A stretch of 64,000 nt of DNA from Bradyrhizobium jicamae (lineage in GTDB: Bacteria > Pseudomonadota > Alphaproteobacteria > Rhizobiales > Xanthobacteraceae). Position 1 is the first letter of the stretch, and each line of letters begins with the position of its first letter. A program made the position numbers and the translations under genes. This document shows, in pieces, positions 7,120 through 15,183 of this stretch. The stretch is from NCBI RefSeq assembly GCF_018130215.1, contig NZ_JAFCKQ010000040.1, positions 1 through 64,000 of the forward strand, read 5' to 3'. Under the pieces are notes generated by a model that saw only the letters and a list, made by a program, of their open reading frames with translations, was not told the origin of the DNA and ran no database searches.

Positions 7120-8493
7120 TCAGCCCGTGAACGTATCGATCAGGAGCTTCAAGTTGAGGATCACGATCAGCCCGGCGACGATCCATGCCGCTGCTGCCAC
7201 CGGCGCCGAAATCGCGAACGCGCCCATCTTGCGCCGGTCGGCGACGAAGCGGACCAGCGGAATCACCGCGAACGGCAGCTGCATCGACAGCACGACCTGG
7301 CTGAACACCAGAAGCTGCCCGGTTCCGCGCTCGCCATAGAGCGCAGCAACGACGATCACGGGCACGATCGCGATCCCCCGCGTCAGCAGCCGCTGCGCCC
7401 AGTCCGGCAGCCGCAGGTCGAGAAAGCCCTGCATCACGATCTGGCCGGCAAGCGTCGCCGTTACCGTCGAGTTGAGGCCGGAGGCCAGCAGCGCGACGGC
7501 AAACAGCGTCGAGGCGATGCCGAGGCCGAGCAGCGGCGACAGCAGCTCGAACGCCTGGTCGATCTCGGCGACGTCGGAATGGCCGCTCTTGTGGAAGGTC
7601 GCGGCCGCCAGCACCAGGATCGCGGCATTGACGAACAGCGCCAGCATCAGCGCGATGGTGGAATCGACAGTCGCCCATTTGATCGCATCACGCCGCCCCT
7701 CCTCGGTACGCGGATAGGCGCGGGTCTGCACGATCGAGGAATGCAGATAGAGATTATGCGGCATCACGGTCGCGCCGATGATGCCGATCGCGATGTAGAG
7801 CATCTCGGGATTGGTGACGATCTCGTGCGACGGCATGAAGCCGCCGATCACGGCGGCGACCGGCGGCGCGGCGGCGGCGATCTGCACCACGAAGCACACC
7901 GCGATCACGATCAGCAGCGCGATCACGAACGCCTCGAGGAAGCGGAAGCCGCGGTTCATCAGGAGCAGCAGCAGGAACGCATCGAGCGCCGCAAGCAACG
8001 CCCCGCCGACCAGGGGAATGCCGAACAGCAGCTTGAGCGCGATCGCGGTGCCGATCACCTCGGCGAGGTCGCAGGCGATGATGGCGGCCTCGCAGGCCAG
8101 CCACAGCATCAGGTTCACCGGTCGCGAATAGGTCGCCCGGCAGGCCTGCGCCAGGTCGCGGTCGGTTGCGATGCCGAGCCTTGCCGCAAGCGCCTGCAGC
8201 AGGATCGCCATCAGGTTGGATAGCAGGATGACCGAGAGCAGCGTGTAGCCGAACCTCGAGCCACCCGCGATGTCGGTGGCCCAGTTGCCGGGGTCCATAT
8301 AGCCGACCGAAACCAGGTAACCGGGTCCGGCGAAGGCCAGCAGGCGCCGCCACCACAATCCGCCGCTGGGGACCGCGACGGTCGCATTGACCTCCGGGAG
8401 GCTGCGGGCATGGCCTGCGTCGCCGCGCCAGCCAGCGGCCGGAAGGGCTTCCTGGAGGGCAACCGTGTGCGTCTGAGGCGTTCGAGCGTCCAT
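7120..8493 (-). CDS. mntH: Mn2+/divalent metal transporter, Nramp family
   Basis: 457 residues with about 11 membrane helices. The Nramp signature DPGNWATDIAGGS follows TM1 at about residue 67, and the TM6 metal-site motif MPHNLYLHSS is present, so the proton-coupled Mn2+/Fe2+ importer fold is intact. A hydrophilic tail of about 45 residues precedes TM1. In Bradyrhizobium japonicum MntH is the main manganese importer and is repressed through the Fur-family regulator; a TGCAA-N5-TTGCA palindrome 31-45 bases upstream of this start is a candidate site. Confidence 0.95.
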   Translation of the reverse strand: MDARTPQTHTVALQEALPAAGWRGDAGHARSLPEVNATVAVPSGGLWWRRLLAFAGPGYLVSVGYMDPGNWATDIAGGSRFGYTLLSVILLSNLMAILLQALAARLGIATDRDLAQACRATYSRPVNLMLWLACEAAIIACDLAEVIGTAIALKLLFGIPLVGGALLAALDAFLLLLLMNRGFRFLEAFVIALLIVIAVCFVVQIAAAAPPVAAVIGGFMPSHEIVTNPEMLYIAIGIIGATVMPHNLYLHSSIVQTRAYPRTEEGRRDAIKWATVDSTIALMLALFVNAAILVLAAATFHKSGHSDVAEIDQAFELLSPLLGLGIASTLFAVALLASGLNSTVTATLAGQIVMQGFLDLRLPDWAQRLLTRGIAIVPVIVVAALYGERGTGQLLVFSQVVLSMQLPFAVIPLVRFVADRRKMGAFAISAPVAAAAWIVAGLIVILNLKLLIDTFTG

Positions 8494-8523
8494 ACCACCA
8501 AGATGGCGTAGCCGATCACTTAA

Positions 8524-8538
8524 TGCAACTCATTTGCA
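8524..8538. promoter_or_regulatory. Candidate Fur/Mur operator of mntH
   Basis: TGCAA-CTCAT-TTGCA is a perfect 5-bp inverted repeat with a 5-nt centre, 31 bases upstream of the mntH start. A further half site, CTGCA, follows at 8540-8544. It resembles Mur-responsive sequences of rhizobial sit and mntH genes; binding itself is inferred. Confidence 0.5.
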
Positions 8539-8577
8539 ACTGCATCTAGGCTTACGAAGATGCTATCGCCGCCCTTC

Positions 8578-8606
8578 TTGTAAAGCACTGAAGAAGTGCT
8601 TTATAT
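8578..8606 (+). promoter_or_regulatory. Promoter with embedded palindromic operator for the TnpB-like/PspA operon
   Basis: TTGTAA (8578-8583) and TTATAT (8601-8606) are spaced by 17 bases, giving a plausible sigma-70-type promoter. Transcription would begin at or just before the ATG at 8614, predicting a leaderless mRNA. Between and overlapping the two boxes lies a perfect inverted repeat TAAAGCACT (8581-8589) / AGTGCTTTA (8595-8603) with a GAAGA centre, ideally placed for a repressor. Confidence 0.45.
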
Positions 8607-8613
8607 TCTAAGC

Positions 8614-9744
8614 ATGATCAAACTACCCGTCGAGACGCCGACCGCCACGCTTCGCTACGCACTCGCCCCTGACCCGACAGGCATCGCGGCTATCGAGGCG
8701 ACGTTTGCGGCCTATGCCCGCATGATGGAGATCCTCGCGGAAGTCGCCCCCGTCGGCGCCAATCTGGTCTCGCTGCACGCCCAGGCCTACGAGACGATCC
8801 GGCGGGAGACCGGCCTGCCGGCACGGCTGGTGACGCTCGGGCTGCGCGACCGCGCCAACTATGCCGCTGACGCGGCCGTCCGCCGGATCCCGCTCGACGA
8901 CAAGTTGTTCGCGATCAAGGGTCCAACTTCACTGACCATTAGCACTGTCAGCGGACGCGTCTTGGTGCCGTTCGAGGTGCCGGGATATGTGTCGGGCTGG
9001 GAAAGCCCCTTCCCGGCACACTTGGTCTCGGATGGACGCGGCTACGAAATCCACATCGCCGTGAAATCGAAATCAGCACAACCGGAGGAGAAGACCATGC
9101 TTCACGAAGGCATCCTTGCGCGCATGGGCCGGCTTCTTGCCGCCATCGCGAGCCAGACCATCGACAATGCCGAGAACGCCAACAAGGTCGCGCTGGTCAA
9201 GCAGGCGATCCGCGAGATCGACGCCGGCGCCGACGAGGCACGCTACGCGCTCGGCAAATCGCGCGCCGAAGAGTTTCGCCTGAAGCGGCGGCGCGAAGAA
9301 CTTGATACCGAGACCGCAAATCTCACCGAAAAGATTCGTCTCGCAATTGCGGAAAATCGCGAGGACCTCGCGCGCGCCGGCGTCGCACGGCAAATTGATC
9401 TGGAGTCCCAGATGATCGCGCTGGAGCGCGCGATGGATTTCATCGAGCTCGAAATCGACGAGCAGACCAAGGCCTTGCAGGCGATGCTCGGCGCGCGCCG
9501 CGAGGCCGAGGCGCGATTAACCGATCTCGAACAAAGCCTGATCCGGGAATCCCAGCAGGAAACCAACCGGGGCCCATCGCCGACCAATACAATGAGTGCC
9601 GAACGCGCCATGGCGGCGATTGCACGGGTGACCGGCGTTCCCGCAGCGAGCGTGCTCGGCGACAAGGAGCTTGACGAACTCGATCGCCTGCATCGCGAAA
9701 AGGAAATCGCGGCGCGGCTTGAAAGGATCAAGTCACAACAATGA
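8614..9744 (+). CDS. PspA/IM30-family protein with TnpB-like N-terminal module
   Basis: 376 residues from the ATG at 8614 (the frame is open to a GTG at 8596). Residues ~162-376 are PspA/IM30: a long coiled coil (ALVKQAIREIDAGADEARY, then the Glu/Arg-rich heptads to SLIRESQQE), the ESCRT-III-like membrane-stress protein. Residues 1-155 do not belong to PspA. Their order of blocks, an RYALAPDPTGIAAIEATF opening, a NLVSLHAQAYETIRRE helix followed by GLPARL, LDDKLFAIKG, then LTISTVSGRVLVPFEVPGY, follows the N-lobe (wedge/REC) of IS605-type TnpB and stops about where RuvC-I would start. No RuvC or zinc-ribbon motif is present. A strong ribosome site precedes Met162, so a free PspA may also be made. 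The stop overlaps the next start by 4 bases. Confidence 0.75.
   Translation: MIKLPVETPTATLRYALAPDPTGIAAIEATFAAYARMMEILAEVAPVGANLVSLHAQAYETIRRETGLPARLVTLGLRDRANYAADAAVRRIPLDDKLFAIKGPTSLTISTVSGRVLVPFEVPGYVSGWESPFPAHLVSDGRGYEIHIAVKSKSAQPEEKTMLHEGILARMGRLLAAIASQTIDNAENANKVALVKQAIREIDAGADEARYALGKSRAEEFRLKRRREELDTETANLTEKIRLAIAENREDLARAGVARQIDLESQMIALERAMDFIELEIDEQTKALQAMLGARREAEARLTDLEQSLIRESQQETNRGPSPTNTMSAERAMAAIARVTGVPAASVLGDKELDELDRLHREKEIAARLERIKSQQ
9084..9099 (+). promoter_or_regulatory. Internal ribosome binding site and start for a free PspA
   Basis: GGAGGAG (9084-9090) lies 6 bases before an in-frame ATG (9097-9099), near-ideal spacing. Initiation here would give a 215-residue protein that begins at the normal PspA N terminus (MLHEGILARMGRLL) and has the usual PspA length of about 220. 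Confidence 0.55.
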
Positions 9745-10403
9745 GTGCAGTTGGCGACATTCTGCTCGCCTCCGACGTGCGGCCGTTTGCGGTCGCGGCT
9801 GCGATCATGGTGGCGCTTGGCGGTATCGAACTGCTGAGCACCATGATCGGACTTTCGATCAGCGAACTCATCGGCAAGGATTTCGCGGTCGAGGCCGAGA
9901 GCCATAATGCTCTCAGTGGCCTGTTTCTCTGGATCAACGCCGGACGGCTTCCCCTCCTGATCCTGATCATCCTGGTTCTCGGCATATTCTCGATCGGAGG
10001 CTTTTTGCTCCAGGGCGTGGCGCATGCCGTCGGCACCGCCATCCCCGTATCGATTGCCGCGCTGGCGGCCGCCGCCGTCAGCGTCCCCCTCGTCAGGACC
10101 GCGAGCCGCGGCCTCGCGCGCATGATCCCGCGCGACGAGAGCTACGCGGTTGATGACAACGACTTTGTCGGCAAGGTCGCCACCGTTGCGGTCGGCCCGC
10201 TCGATCAGGGCCTGCCCGGCCGCGTCCGTCTCAAGGATGTCTTCGGCAACTGGCATACCGTGTCGGCGCGTGCCAGCCGCGAATCCGAAGCGTTGCCGGT
10301 CGGTGCCAGCGTGCTGCTGGTCGATCGTGACGCGAGGTGCTTCATCGCGATCGCCGCTCCCGCCGACCTCATTCAGCAACAACAATCTTCCAACAGGGCA
10401 TAA
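9741..10403 (+). CDS. yqiJ: YqiJ-like inner membrane protein with OB-fold tail
   Basis: 220 residues. Three hydrophobic segments (about 14-34, 68-95 and 97-118) are followed by a soluble C-terminal OB/NfeD-like domain (DNDFVGKVATVAVGPLDQGLPGRVRLKDVFG ... GASVLLVDRD). The architecture and the position between pspA and a flotillin match YqiJ (DUF1449), which accompanies YqiK-type flotillins in membrane microdomain clusters. Translation is probably coupled: ATG overlaps the pspA stop (ATGA), and the flotillin starts 3 bases after its stop. Confidence 0.8.
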   Translation: MSAVGDILLASDVRPFAVAAAIMVALGGIELLSTMIGLSISELIGKDFAVEAESHNALSGLFLWINAGRLPLLILIILVLGIFSIGGFLLQGVAHAVGTAIPVSIAALAAAAVSVPLVRTASRGLARMIPRDESYAVDDNDFVGKVATVAVGPLDQGLPGRVRLKDVFGNWHTVSARASRESEALPVGASVLLVDRDARCFIAIAAPADLIQQQQSSNRA

Positions 10404-10406
10404 CAC

Positions 10407-12167
10407 ATGTGGGAATTCGCTGTACCCGTCGCCATTGGCGTCCTAGCCATCCTCGTGATTGGCCTCCTCTTCGCAAAGCTCTACAAGCGCTCGACCCGCG
10501 ACGAGGCCTATGTCCGCACCGGCCTCGGCGGCCAGAAGGTCGTGCTCGACGGCGGCTCCATGGTGCTGCCGATCTTCCACTCGACCGCCGCGGTCAACCT
10601 CAAGACGCTGCGGCTCGAGGTCGCGCGCGGCGGCCCGGATTCGCTGATCACCAAGGACCGCATGCGCGTCGACATCGGCGCCGAGTTCTATCTCCGCGTC
10701 AAACCCGATACCTCCTCGATCGCCCTGGCCGCACAGACGCTCGGCAACCGCACCAATGACGCGGCCGAGCTCCGCGAGCTGGTCGAGGCGAAGTTCGTCG
10801 ACGGCCTGCGCTCGGTCGCCGCGACCATGAACCTCGAGGAACTGCAGGAGCAGCGCGCCACCTTCGTCAAGGCGGTGCAGGACGCGGTCGGCGCCGACAT
10901 CCAGAACAATGGTCTCGAGCTCGAATCGGTGTCGCTGACCAAGCTCGACCAGAGCGACATCAAGCATTTCAATCCGAGCAACTTCTTCGACGCGCACGGC
11001 CTGACCACCCTGACCAAGATCACCAAGGAGCGTGAACAGGAGCGCAACCAGATCGTCCGCACCACCGAGGTCAACATCGCGCAACAGGACCTGGTGGCGC
11101 GACAGACCACGCTGACGATCGAGAGCACCAAGCGCGAGGCCGAGTTGGCGCAGCAGCGCGATATCGCCAACAAGACGGCGGCGATGCGGGCGCAAACCGC
11201 GCAGGTCGAACAGACCGCGTTGCAGAACGAGGCCGAATACCGCATCCAGCAGGAGCTTGCGGTCGCCAACAAGCAGACCGAGGCCAACCAGGCCCGCGAC
11301 ACCCGCAAGATCGAGGCGGATCTGGCGGTGAAGCGCCGCAACACCGAAATGGAGCGCGACCTCCAGATCGTCGCCCAGGAAAGCGCGATCGCGGTCGCGG
11401 CCAAGAGCAAGGAGCAATCGGAAGCCCAGACCATCGCCGAGACCGCGCGGGCGGTTGCGATTGCCGCCGAGGAAAAGGTCACGACGGCGCGCGCCACGGA
11501 GATCGCCGAGCGCGACAAGATCATCAACGTGATCGCCGCGCGCAAGGCTGCCGAGACCAACGCGATGCCGATCACCGTGATGGCCGAGGCCGAGCGCCAG
11601 GCCGCCGCCAACAAGGCGGAAGCAACCAACGTTCTCGCCAAGGCCGATGCGGCCGCGGCGACCACGCGTGCTGCCGGCGTCAAGTCGCTCGGCCAGGCCG
11701 AGGCCGAAGTCGCGACGATGAAGGCGGAAGCACGCAACAGGCTGAGCGCGGACATGATCGCATACGATCTCAACCTTGCGCGCATCAACGTGATCCCGAA
11801 CGCACTCGCCGAGGCGGTCAAGCCGATCGAGAAGATTTCCGACATCCGTATCTTCGACACCGGCGGCCTGCTCGGCCGCGGCGGCGGCAACGGCCACGCC
11901 AACGGCAATGGCGGTCTCGGGCTCGGCGACGGCCTCGCCGCTCAGCTGCTGTCGGTCTCGGCGTTCAAGCCGATGATCGACAAGATCCTGTCCGAGGCGG
12001 GATTCCCGGCCGGACCCGACGCACTCTCGAGCCTCACCAGCGCGCTCGCGCAACGCAAGGCCGAGACCGCTGCGCCCGAGGTGCCCGCGATCGCCGATGG
12101 TGTGCAACCCCAGGCGCTGGTCGGCACCATCACAGGCCACCTCGCACCCGGTTCCAAAACGCAGTGA
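10407..12167 (+). CDS. yqiK: YqiK-type flotillin (SPFH/band 7 protein)
   Basis: 586 residues. One N-terminal membrane anchor (VPVAIGVLAILVIGLLFAKL) is followed by the SPFH domain (about 30-230: YVRTGLGGQKVVLDGGSMVLPIFH, DRMRVDIGAEFYLRV, LEELQEQRATFVKAV). A long Ala/Glu/Arg-rich coiled coil runs from about 240 to 470. The C terminus has a Gly-rich hinge (GRGGGNGHANGNGGLGLGDG) and a final helical segment. Flotillins oligomerise at the membrane and organise microdomains; with PspA and YqiJ this predicts a membrane-integrity or secretion-stress complex. A strong terminator follows 25 bases downstream. Confidence 0.9.
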   Translation: MWEFAVPVAIGVLAILVIGLLFAKLYKRSTRDEAYVRTGLGGQKVVLDGGSMVLPIFHSTAAVNLKTLRLEVARGGPDSLITKDRMRVDIGAEFYLRVKPDTSSIALAAQTLGNRTNDAAELRELVEAKFVDGLRSVAATMNLEELQEQRATFVKAVQDAVGADIQNNGLELESVSLTKLDQSDIKHFNPSNFFDAHGLTTLTKITKEREQERNQIVRTTEVNIAQQDLVARQTTLTIESTKREAELAQQRDIANKTAAMRAQTAQVEQTALQNEAEYRIQQELAVANKQTEANQARDTRKIEADLAVKRRNTEMERDLQIVAQESAIAVAAKSKEQSEAQTIAETARAVAIAAEEKVTTARATEIAERDKIINVIAARKAAETNAMPITVMAEAERQAAANKAEATNVLAKADAAAATTRAAGVKSLGQAEAEVATMKAEARNRLSADMIAYDLNLARINVIPNALAEAVKPIEKISDIRIFDTGGLLGRGGGNGHANGNGGLGLGDGLAAQLLSVSAFKPMIDKILSEAGFPAGPDALSSLTSALAQRKAETAAPEVPAIADGVQPQALVGTITGHLAPGSKTQ

Positions 12168-12192
12168 CGGCCTGATCAAACATCGCGTCAAA

Positions 12193-12219
12193 AAAGGCCC
12201 GCCTTCCCGGCGGGCCTTT
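12193..12219 (+). terminator. Rho-independent terminator of the pspA-yqiJ-yqiK operon
   Basis: AAAGGCCCGCC (12193-12203) and GGCGGGCCTTT (12209-12219) form a perfect 11-bp stem with a TTCCC loop, ending in TTT then GCATTT. It lies between yqiK and the MFS gene. Confidence 0.8.
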
Positions 12220-12305
12220 GCATTTGGCGTTGTCGGGAAACGGGTGGGATCGGACGCCGCCCATCCACACACTATGGCTGGATCGAATCCTCACAGGAAT
12301 CTGAC

Positions 12306-13547
12306 ATGTCCGCCGACACACATCATTTGCCCACAACCTTCAACCGCCTGGCCTGGTCCAACCTCGCCGCACAATCGGCGGAGCAGATCGCGCTCGCCGC
12401 GGCTCCGATCGTCGCCGTGCTGCTGCTCGGCGTCGGCGAGGGACAGACCGGCCTTCTGCAGACCGCGCTGACGCTGCCCTTCATCCTGTTTGCCATACCC
12501 GCGGGCCTGCTCGCCGACCGCGTATCGCGGCGCTGGGTGATGGCGGGTTCGGAGGCGCTGCGTGCCGCCGCGCTTGCGGCGATCCTGCTTTTGCTCTGGC
12601 TCGGCCTGATGACCCTGCCGCTGCTGGCGCTGCTCGGCTTCATCGCCGTCTGCGGCACGGTCGCCTACAGTGTTGCCGCGCCGGCGCTGGTGCCCTCGCT
12701 GGTGACGCCTGCACTGCTGCCGGCGGCAAATGCCCGCATCGAGCTGGCGCGCACCGTCGCCTTCGCCAGCGGGCCCGCGCTCGGTGGCGTGCTGGTCGGC
12801 TGGGTCGGCGCCGCACCCGCGTTCGGCTTTGCCGCGGCGCTGTCCGCGATCGCGGTCGTACTGCTGGCCGGCGTCTACGAGCCGGCGCGCCCGCCGGCGC
12901 CGCAGCGCCACCCGCTCAAGGACATCAAGGAAGGCGCCGCCTTCGTGTTTCACCATTCCTTGCTGCGTCCGGTGTTCGTGACCCAGTTCATCTTCAACAC
13001 CGGCTCGTTCCTGTTGCTCGCTGTGTTCGTGCCCTATGCAGTGCGGCATCTCGGGCTTAGCGCGACCGGTGTCGGCACCACGCTTGCGATGTACGGTGTC
13101 GGCATGGTGGTCGGCGCGCTGTTTGCGACCCGCGTGATGAAGCGGCTGGCATTCGGCACCGTGATCGGACTAGGCCCGGTGACCGGCTTCGTTGCATCGG
13201 TCGTGATGGCCCTGACCACGTGGTTTCCGACACCGCTGCTCGCTGGCCTCAGCTACTTCCTGCTCGGCGTCGGCCCGATCCTGTGGGTGATCTCGACCAC
13301 CACGCTGCGGCAGTCGGTGACGCCCCCTTCGCTGCTCGGCCGCGTGTCGGCGATCAACATCATGAGCTACGGCGCCCGCCCGCTCGGCTCCGCGCTCGGC
13401 GCTGTCGTCGGCGGCCTCTACGGTGCCGAGACCTGCCTCTACCTCGCCGCCGCGATCTTCGCGGCGCAGGCGCTGGTGATCCTGATCTCGCCTGCCGTCT
13501 CGCTGACGCGGCAACCCGACATGGTCGGCGAGCTGGCGCGCTGCTAG
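12306..13547 (+). CDS. MFS transporter, EntS-like exporter family
   Basis: 413 residues with 12 predicted membrane helices in two halves. The first intracellular loop has GLLADRVSRRWVMAGSEALRAAAL, an MFS motif A variant. The overall pattern (WSNLAAQSAEQIALAAAPIVAVLLLG at the start, ISTTTLRQSVTPPSLLGRVSAINIMSYGARPLGSALG near the end) resembles the enterobactin exporter-like MFS_3 group. The substrate is not predictable. It stands alone after a terminator; an ATG at 12306 is preceded by ACAGGAATCTGAC. Confidence 0.85.
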   Translation: MSADTHHLPTTFNRLAWSNLAAQSAEQIALAAAPIVAVLLLGVGEGQTGLLQTALTLPFILFAIPAGLLADRVSRRWVMAGSEALRAAALAAILLLLWLGLMTLPLLALLGFIAVCGTVAYSVAAPALVPSLVTPALLPAANARIELARTVAFASGPALGGVLVGWVGAAPAFGFAAALSAIAVVLLAGVYEPARPPAPQRHPLKDIKEGAAFVFHHSLLRPVFVTQFIFNTGSFLLLAVFVPYAVRHLGLSATGVGTTLAMYGVGMVVGALFATRVMKRLAFGTVIGLGPVTGFVASVVMALTTWFPTPLLAGLSYFLLGVGPILWVISTTTLRQSVTPPSLLGRVSAINIMSYGARPLGSALGAVVGGLYGAETCLYLAAAIFAAQALVILISPAVSLTRQPDMVGELARC

Positions 13548-13590
13548 CAGCCGTCATTGCGAGCACCGAAGCAATGACAGTGGAGAGACC

Positions 13591-14850
13591 TCAGCTCGCC
13601 AGATACCGTTCGTACTTGCCGCCGACGACCTCGTCGGCGGCAATGGCCGGGTCGAGGGTGAAGAGATCCTGGGCCTGGCCGATGCCGCGCAGCGCATAGC
13701 GGCCGGTGGAAACGAGGTAGTTTCGTCCTGCCGCGTCGAGGCCGGCACGGAACGCCGACGACGTCAGCAATTCGCGATCGACTGAACGGCACATCGAGGC
13801 GATGCGGCTGACCTCATTGACCGCCGGCCCCACCACGGTGAAGTCGAGCCGGTCGTCGCTGCCGATATTGCCGTAGAACACCTCCCCGACATGCAGGCCG
13901 ACATGTGCCGAGGTCGCCGCCCTGCCCTCCGTGGTGCGACGGACATTGACCGTCTGCATGTTGTGCCGGAAGCGATGCTCGGCGCGCAGTGCCGCGCGCT
14001 TGGCCTTCGCCATGTTCTCGTGCGTGAACATCCCCAGCACGCCGTCCCCGATCAGCTTCAGCACCTCGCCGCCGGCGTCATGGATGGCATCGATCGAGGC
14101 CTGTGCATAGTCGTTGAGGAACGGGATGATCTCGTCGGGTTCTATGCTTTCGCTGATCGCGGTCGAGCCGCGCAGGTCGGAGAACCACAGCACCGCATTG
14201 ATGCGCTCGGTGACGCCGCGGGTGATCCGGCCGCGAAGCACCTGCTCGGCGGTGTCGCGCCCGAGATAGACCCGCCCCAGCGTGCGCGTGATATCGGCCT
14301 GCGCCGCCGACTTGATCGCAAGCCCCAGCACCGGCACGAGATCGCGCAGCGCCTCCAGCCCCTGCTCGCCAAATCCCTCGTCCCGCCGGGTCGTCCAGTA
14401 GGAATAGACGCAGTCCATCTGCCCCATCGTGCCGCCTTCGCCGAACTGGTGCACATAGGCCACCAGATGCTTGTGACCTCTGTCGAGGAGATCGCCGGTG
14501 AATTTGAAATTGTAGGACTGGCCTTGAGCGAGCTCGAGCGGCATCTCCTGGTGGCCGTTTTCGAGCATGTGGTAGAAGATCGAACGCCGCCAGGCGTCAG
14601 CGGCTTCGCCTTCGTTGGTCGAGCCATATTCGAACGCGTCGCTCTCGTTGGTCTCGGCGTCGTTCCAGCGGAAGCCGCGCCCCTCGAAGATCGGGTGCAG
14701 CGTGTCGATGAACACCATGCCGCGCGCCAAATGGAGCCCTTCGGCGCAGCAGCGCTCGCAGAAGCCGCGTATCAGGTCGTTTTCGGGCAGGCCCGTGAGA
14801 CCCTGGTGGACCAGCCAGTTCATCAGGCGCAAGCGGGGTGTCAGTTCCAT
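13591..14850 (-). CDS. Class III adenylate/guanylate cyclase domain protein
   Basis: 419 residues from the ATG at 14850; an 84-base upstream extension in frame lacks family resemblance. The C-terminal half is a class III cyclase domain: FSDLRGST and KLIGDGVLGMF carry the two metal-binding aspartates, followed by HVGLHVGEVFYGNIGSDDRLDFTVVGPAVNEVSRI. The N-terminal ~190 residues are soluble, begin LRLMNWLVHQGLTGLPENDLIRGFCERC and contain several Cys and His. They match no sensor domain I recognise, though the same arrangement is common in rhizobia. Nucleotide preference (cAMP or cGMP) cannot be read from the sequence with confidence. Confidence 0.88.
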   Translation of the reverse strand: MELTPRLRLMNWLVHQGLTGLPENDLIRGFCERCCAEGLHLARGMVFIDTLHPIFEGRGFRWNDAETNESDAFEYGSTNEGEAADAWRRSIFYHMLENGHQEMPLELAQGQSYNFKFTGDLLDRGHKHLVAYVHQFGEGGTMGQMDCVYSYWTTRRDEGFGEQGLEALRDLVPVLGLAIKSAAQADITRTLGRVYLGRDTAEQVLRGRITRGVTERINAVLWFSDLRGSTAISESIEPDEIIPFLNDYAQASIDAIHDAGGEVLKLIGDGVLGMFTHENMAKAKRAALRAEHRFRHNMQTVNVRRTTEGRAATSAHVGLHVGEVFYGNIGSDDRLDFTVVGPAVNEVSRIASMCRSVDRELLTSSAFRAGLDAAGRNYLVSTGRYALRGIGQAQDLFTLDPAIAADEVVGGKYERYLAS

Positions 14851-14984
14851 ACAGCGAATTATGCCGGGCAATTCCTGCGGAAGGAAGATGCGTCGCCGCA
14901 ACCCAGACGCACGCGGACCAAGCACACTGACCAACCCGGCCGATTTGCGCTTTCATTCGGCACGGCTTTCGCGCACAAGACGAC

Positions 14985-15179
14985 ATGGACAACGATGCCG
15001 CCCCGGCCACCTCCTTCCAGCGCCTCGTGAAATGGGCGATCACCCCGCCGCAGTCCTACGGGGTCTATCTGGTCGCCCTGATCCTGATCTTCACCCTGTC
15101 GTTCTACGCCGGCACGCTGAAGCCGAAGCACAGCCCCGCGCCGCCGCCGGTCACCGCGCCGTCACCACCGCGAAGCTAG
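14985..15179 (+). CDS. Small single-pass membrane protein
   Basis: 64 residues: a hydrophilic N terminus, one hydrophobic helix (YGVYLVALILIFTLSFYAG), then a Pro/Ala-rich tail ending PPPVTAPSPPRS. Codon use is host-like. It is divergent from the cyclase gene and convergent with the DMT transporter, 4 bases from its stop. No family is recognised. Confidence 0.5.
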   Translation: MDNDAAPATSFQRLVKWAITPPQSYGVYLVALILIFTLSFYAGTLKPKHSPAPPPVTAPSPPRS

Positions 15180-15183
15180 CCAT

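Noticed and set aside
8614..9080. Intact IS605/IS200 TnpB transposon
   Set aside because: No RuvC or zinc-ribbon motifs, no tnpA, no end hairpins and no right-end guide RNA region; the TnpB-like part is fused in frame to PspA.
10443..12272. Reverse-strand frame of 609 codons across yqiK
   Set aside because: Antisense of a clear flotillin gene; it is a GC-rich shadow with a His/Gly/Arg/Leu-biased composition.
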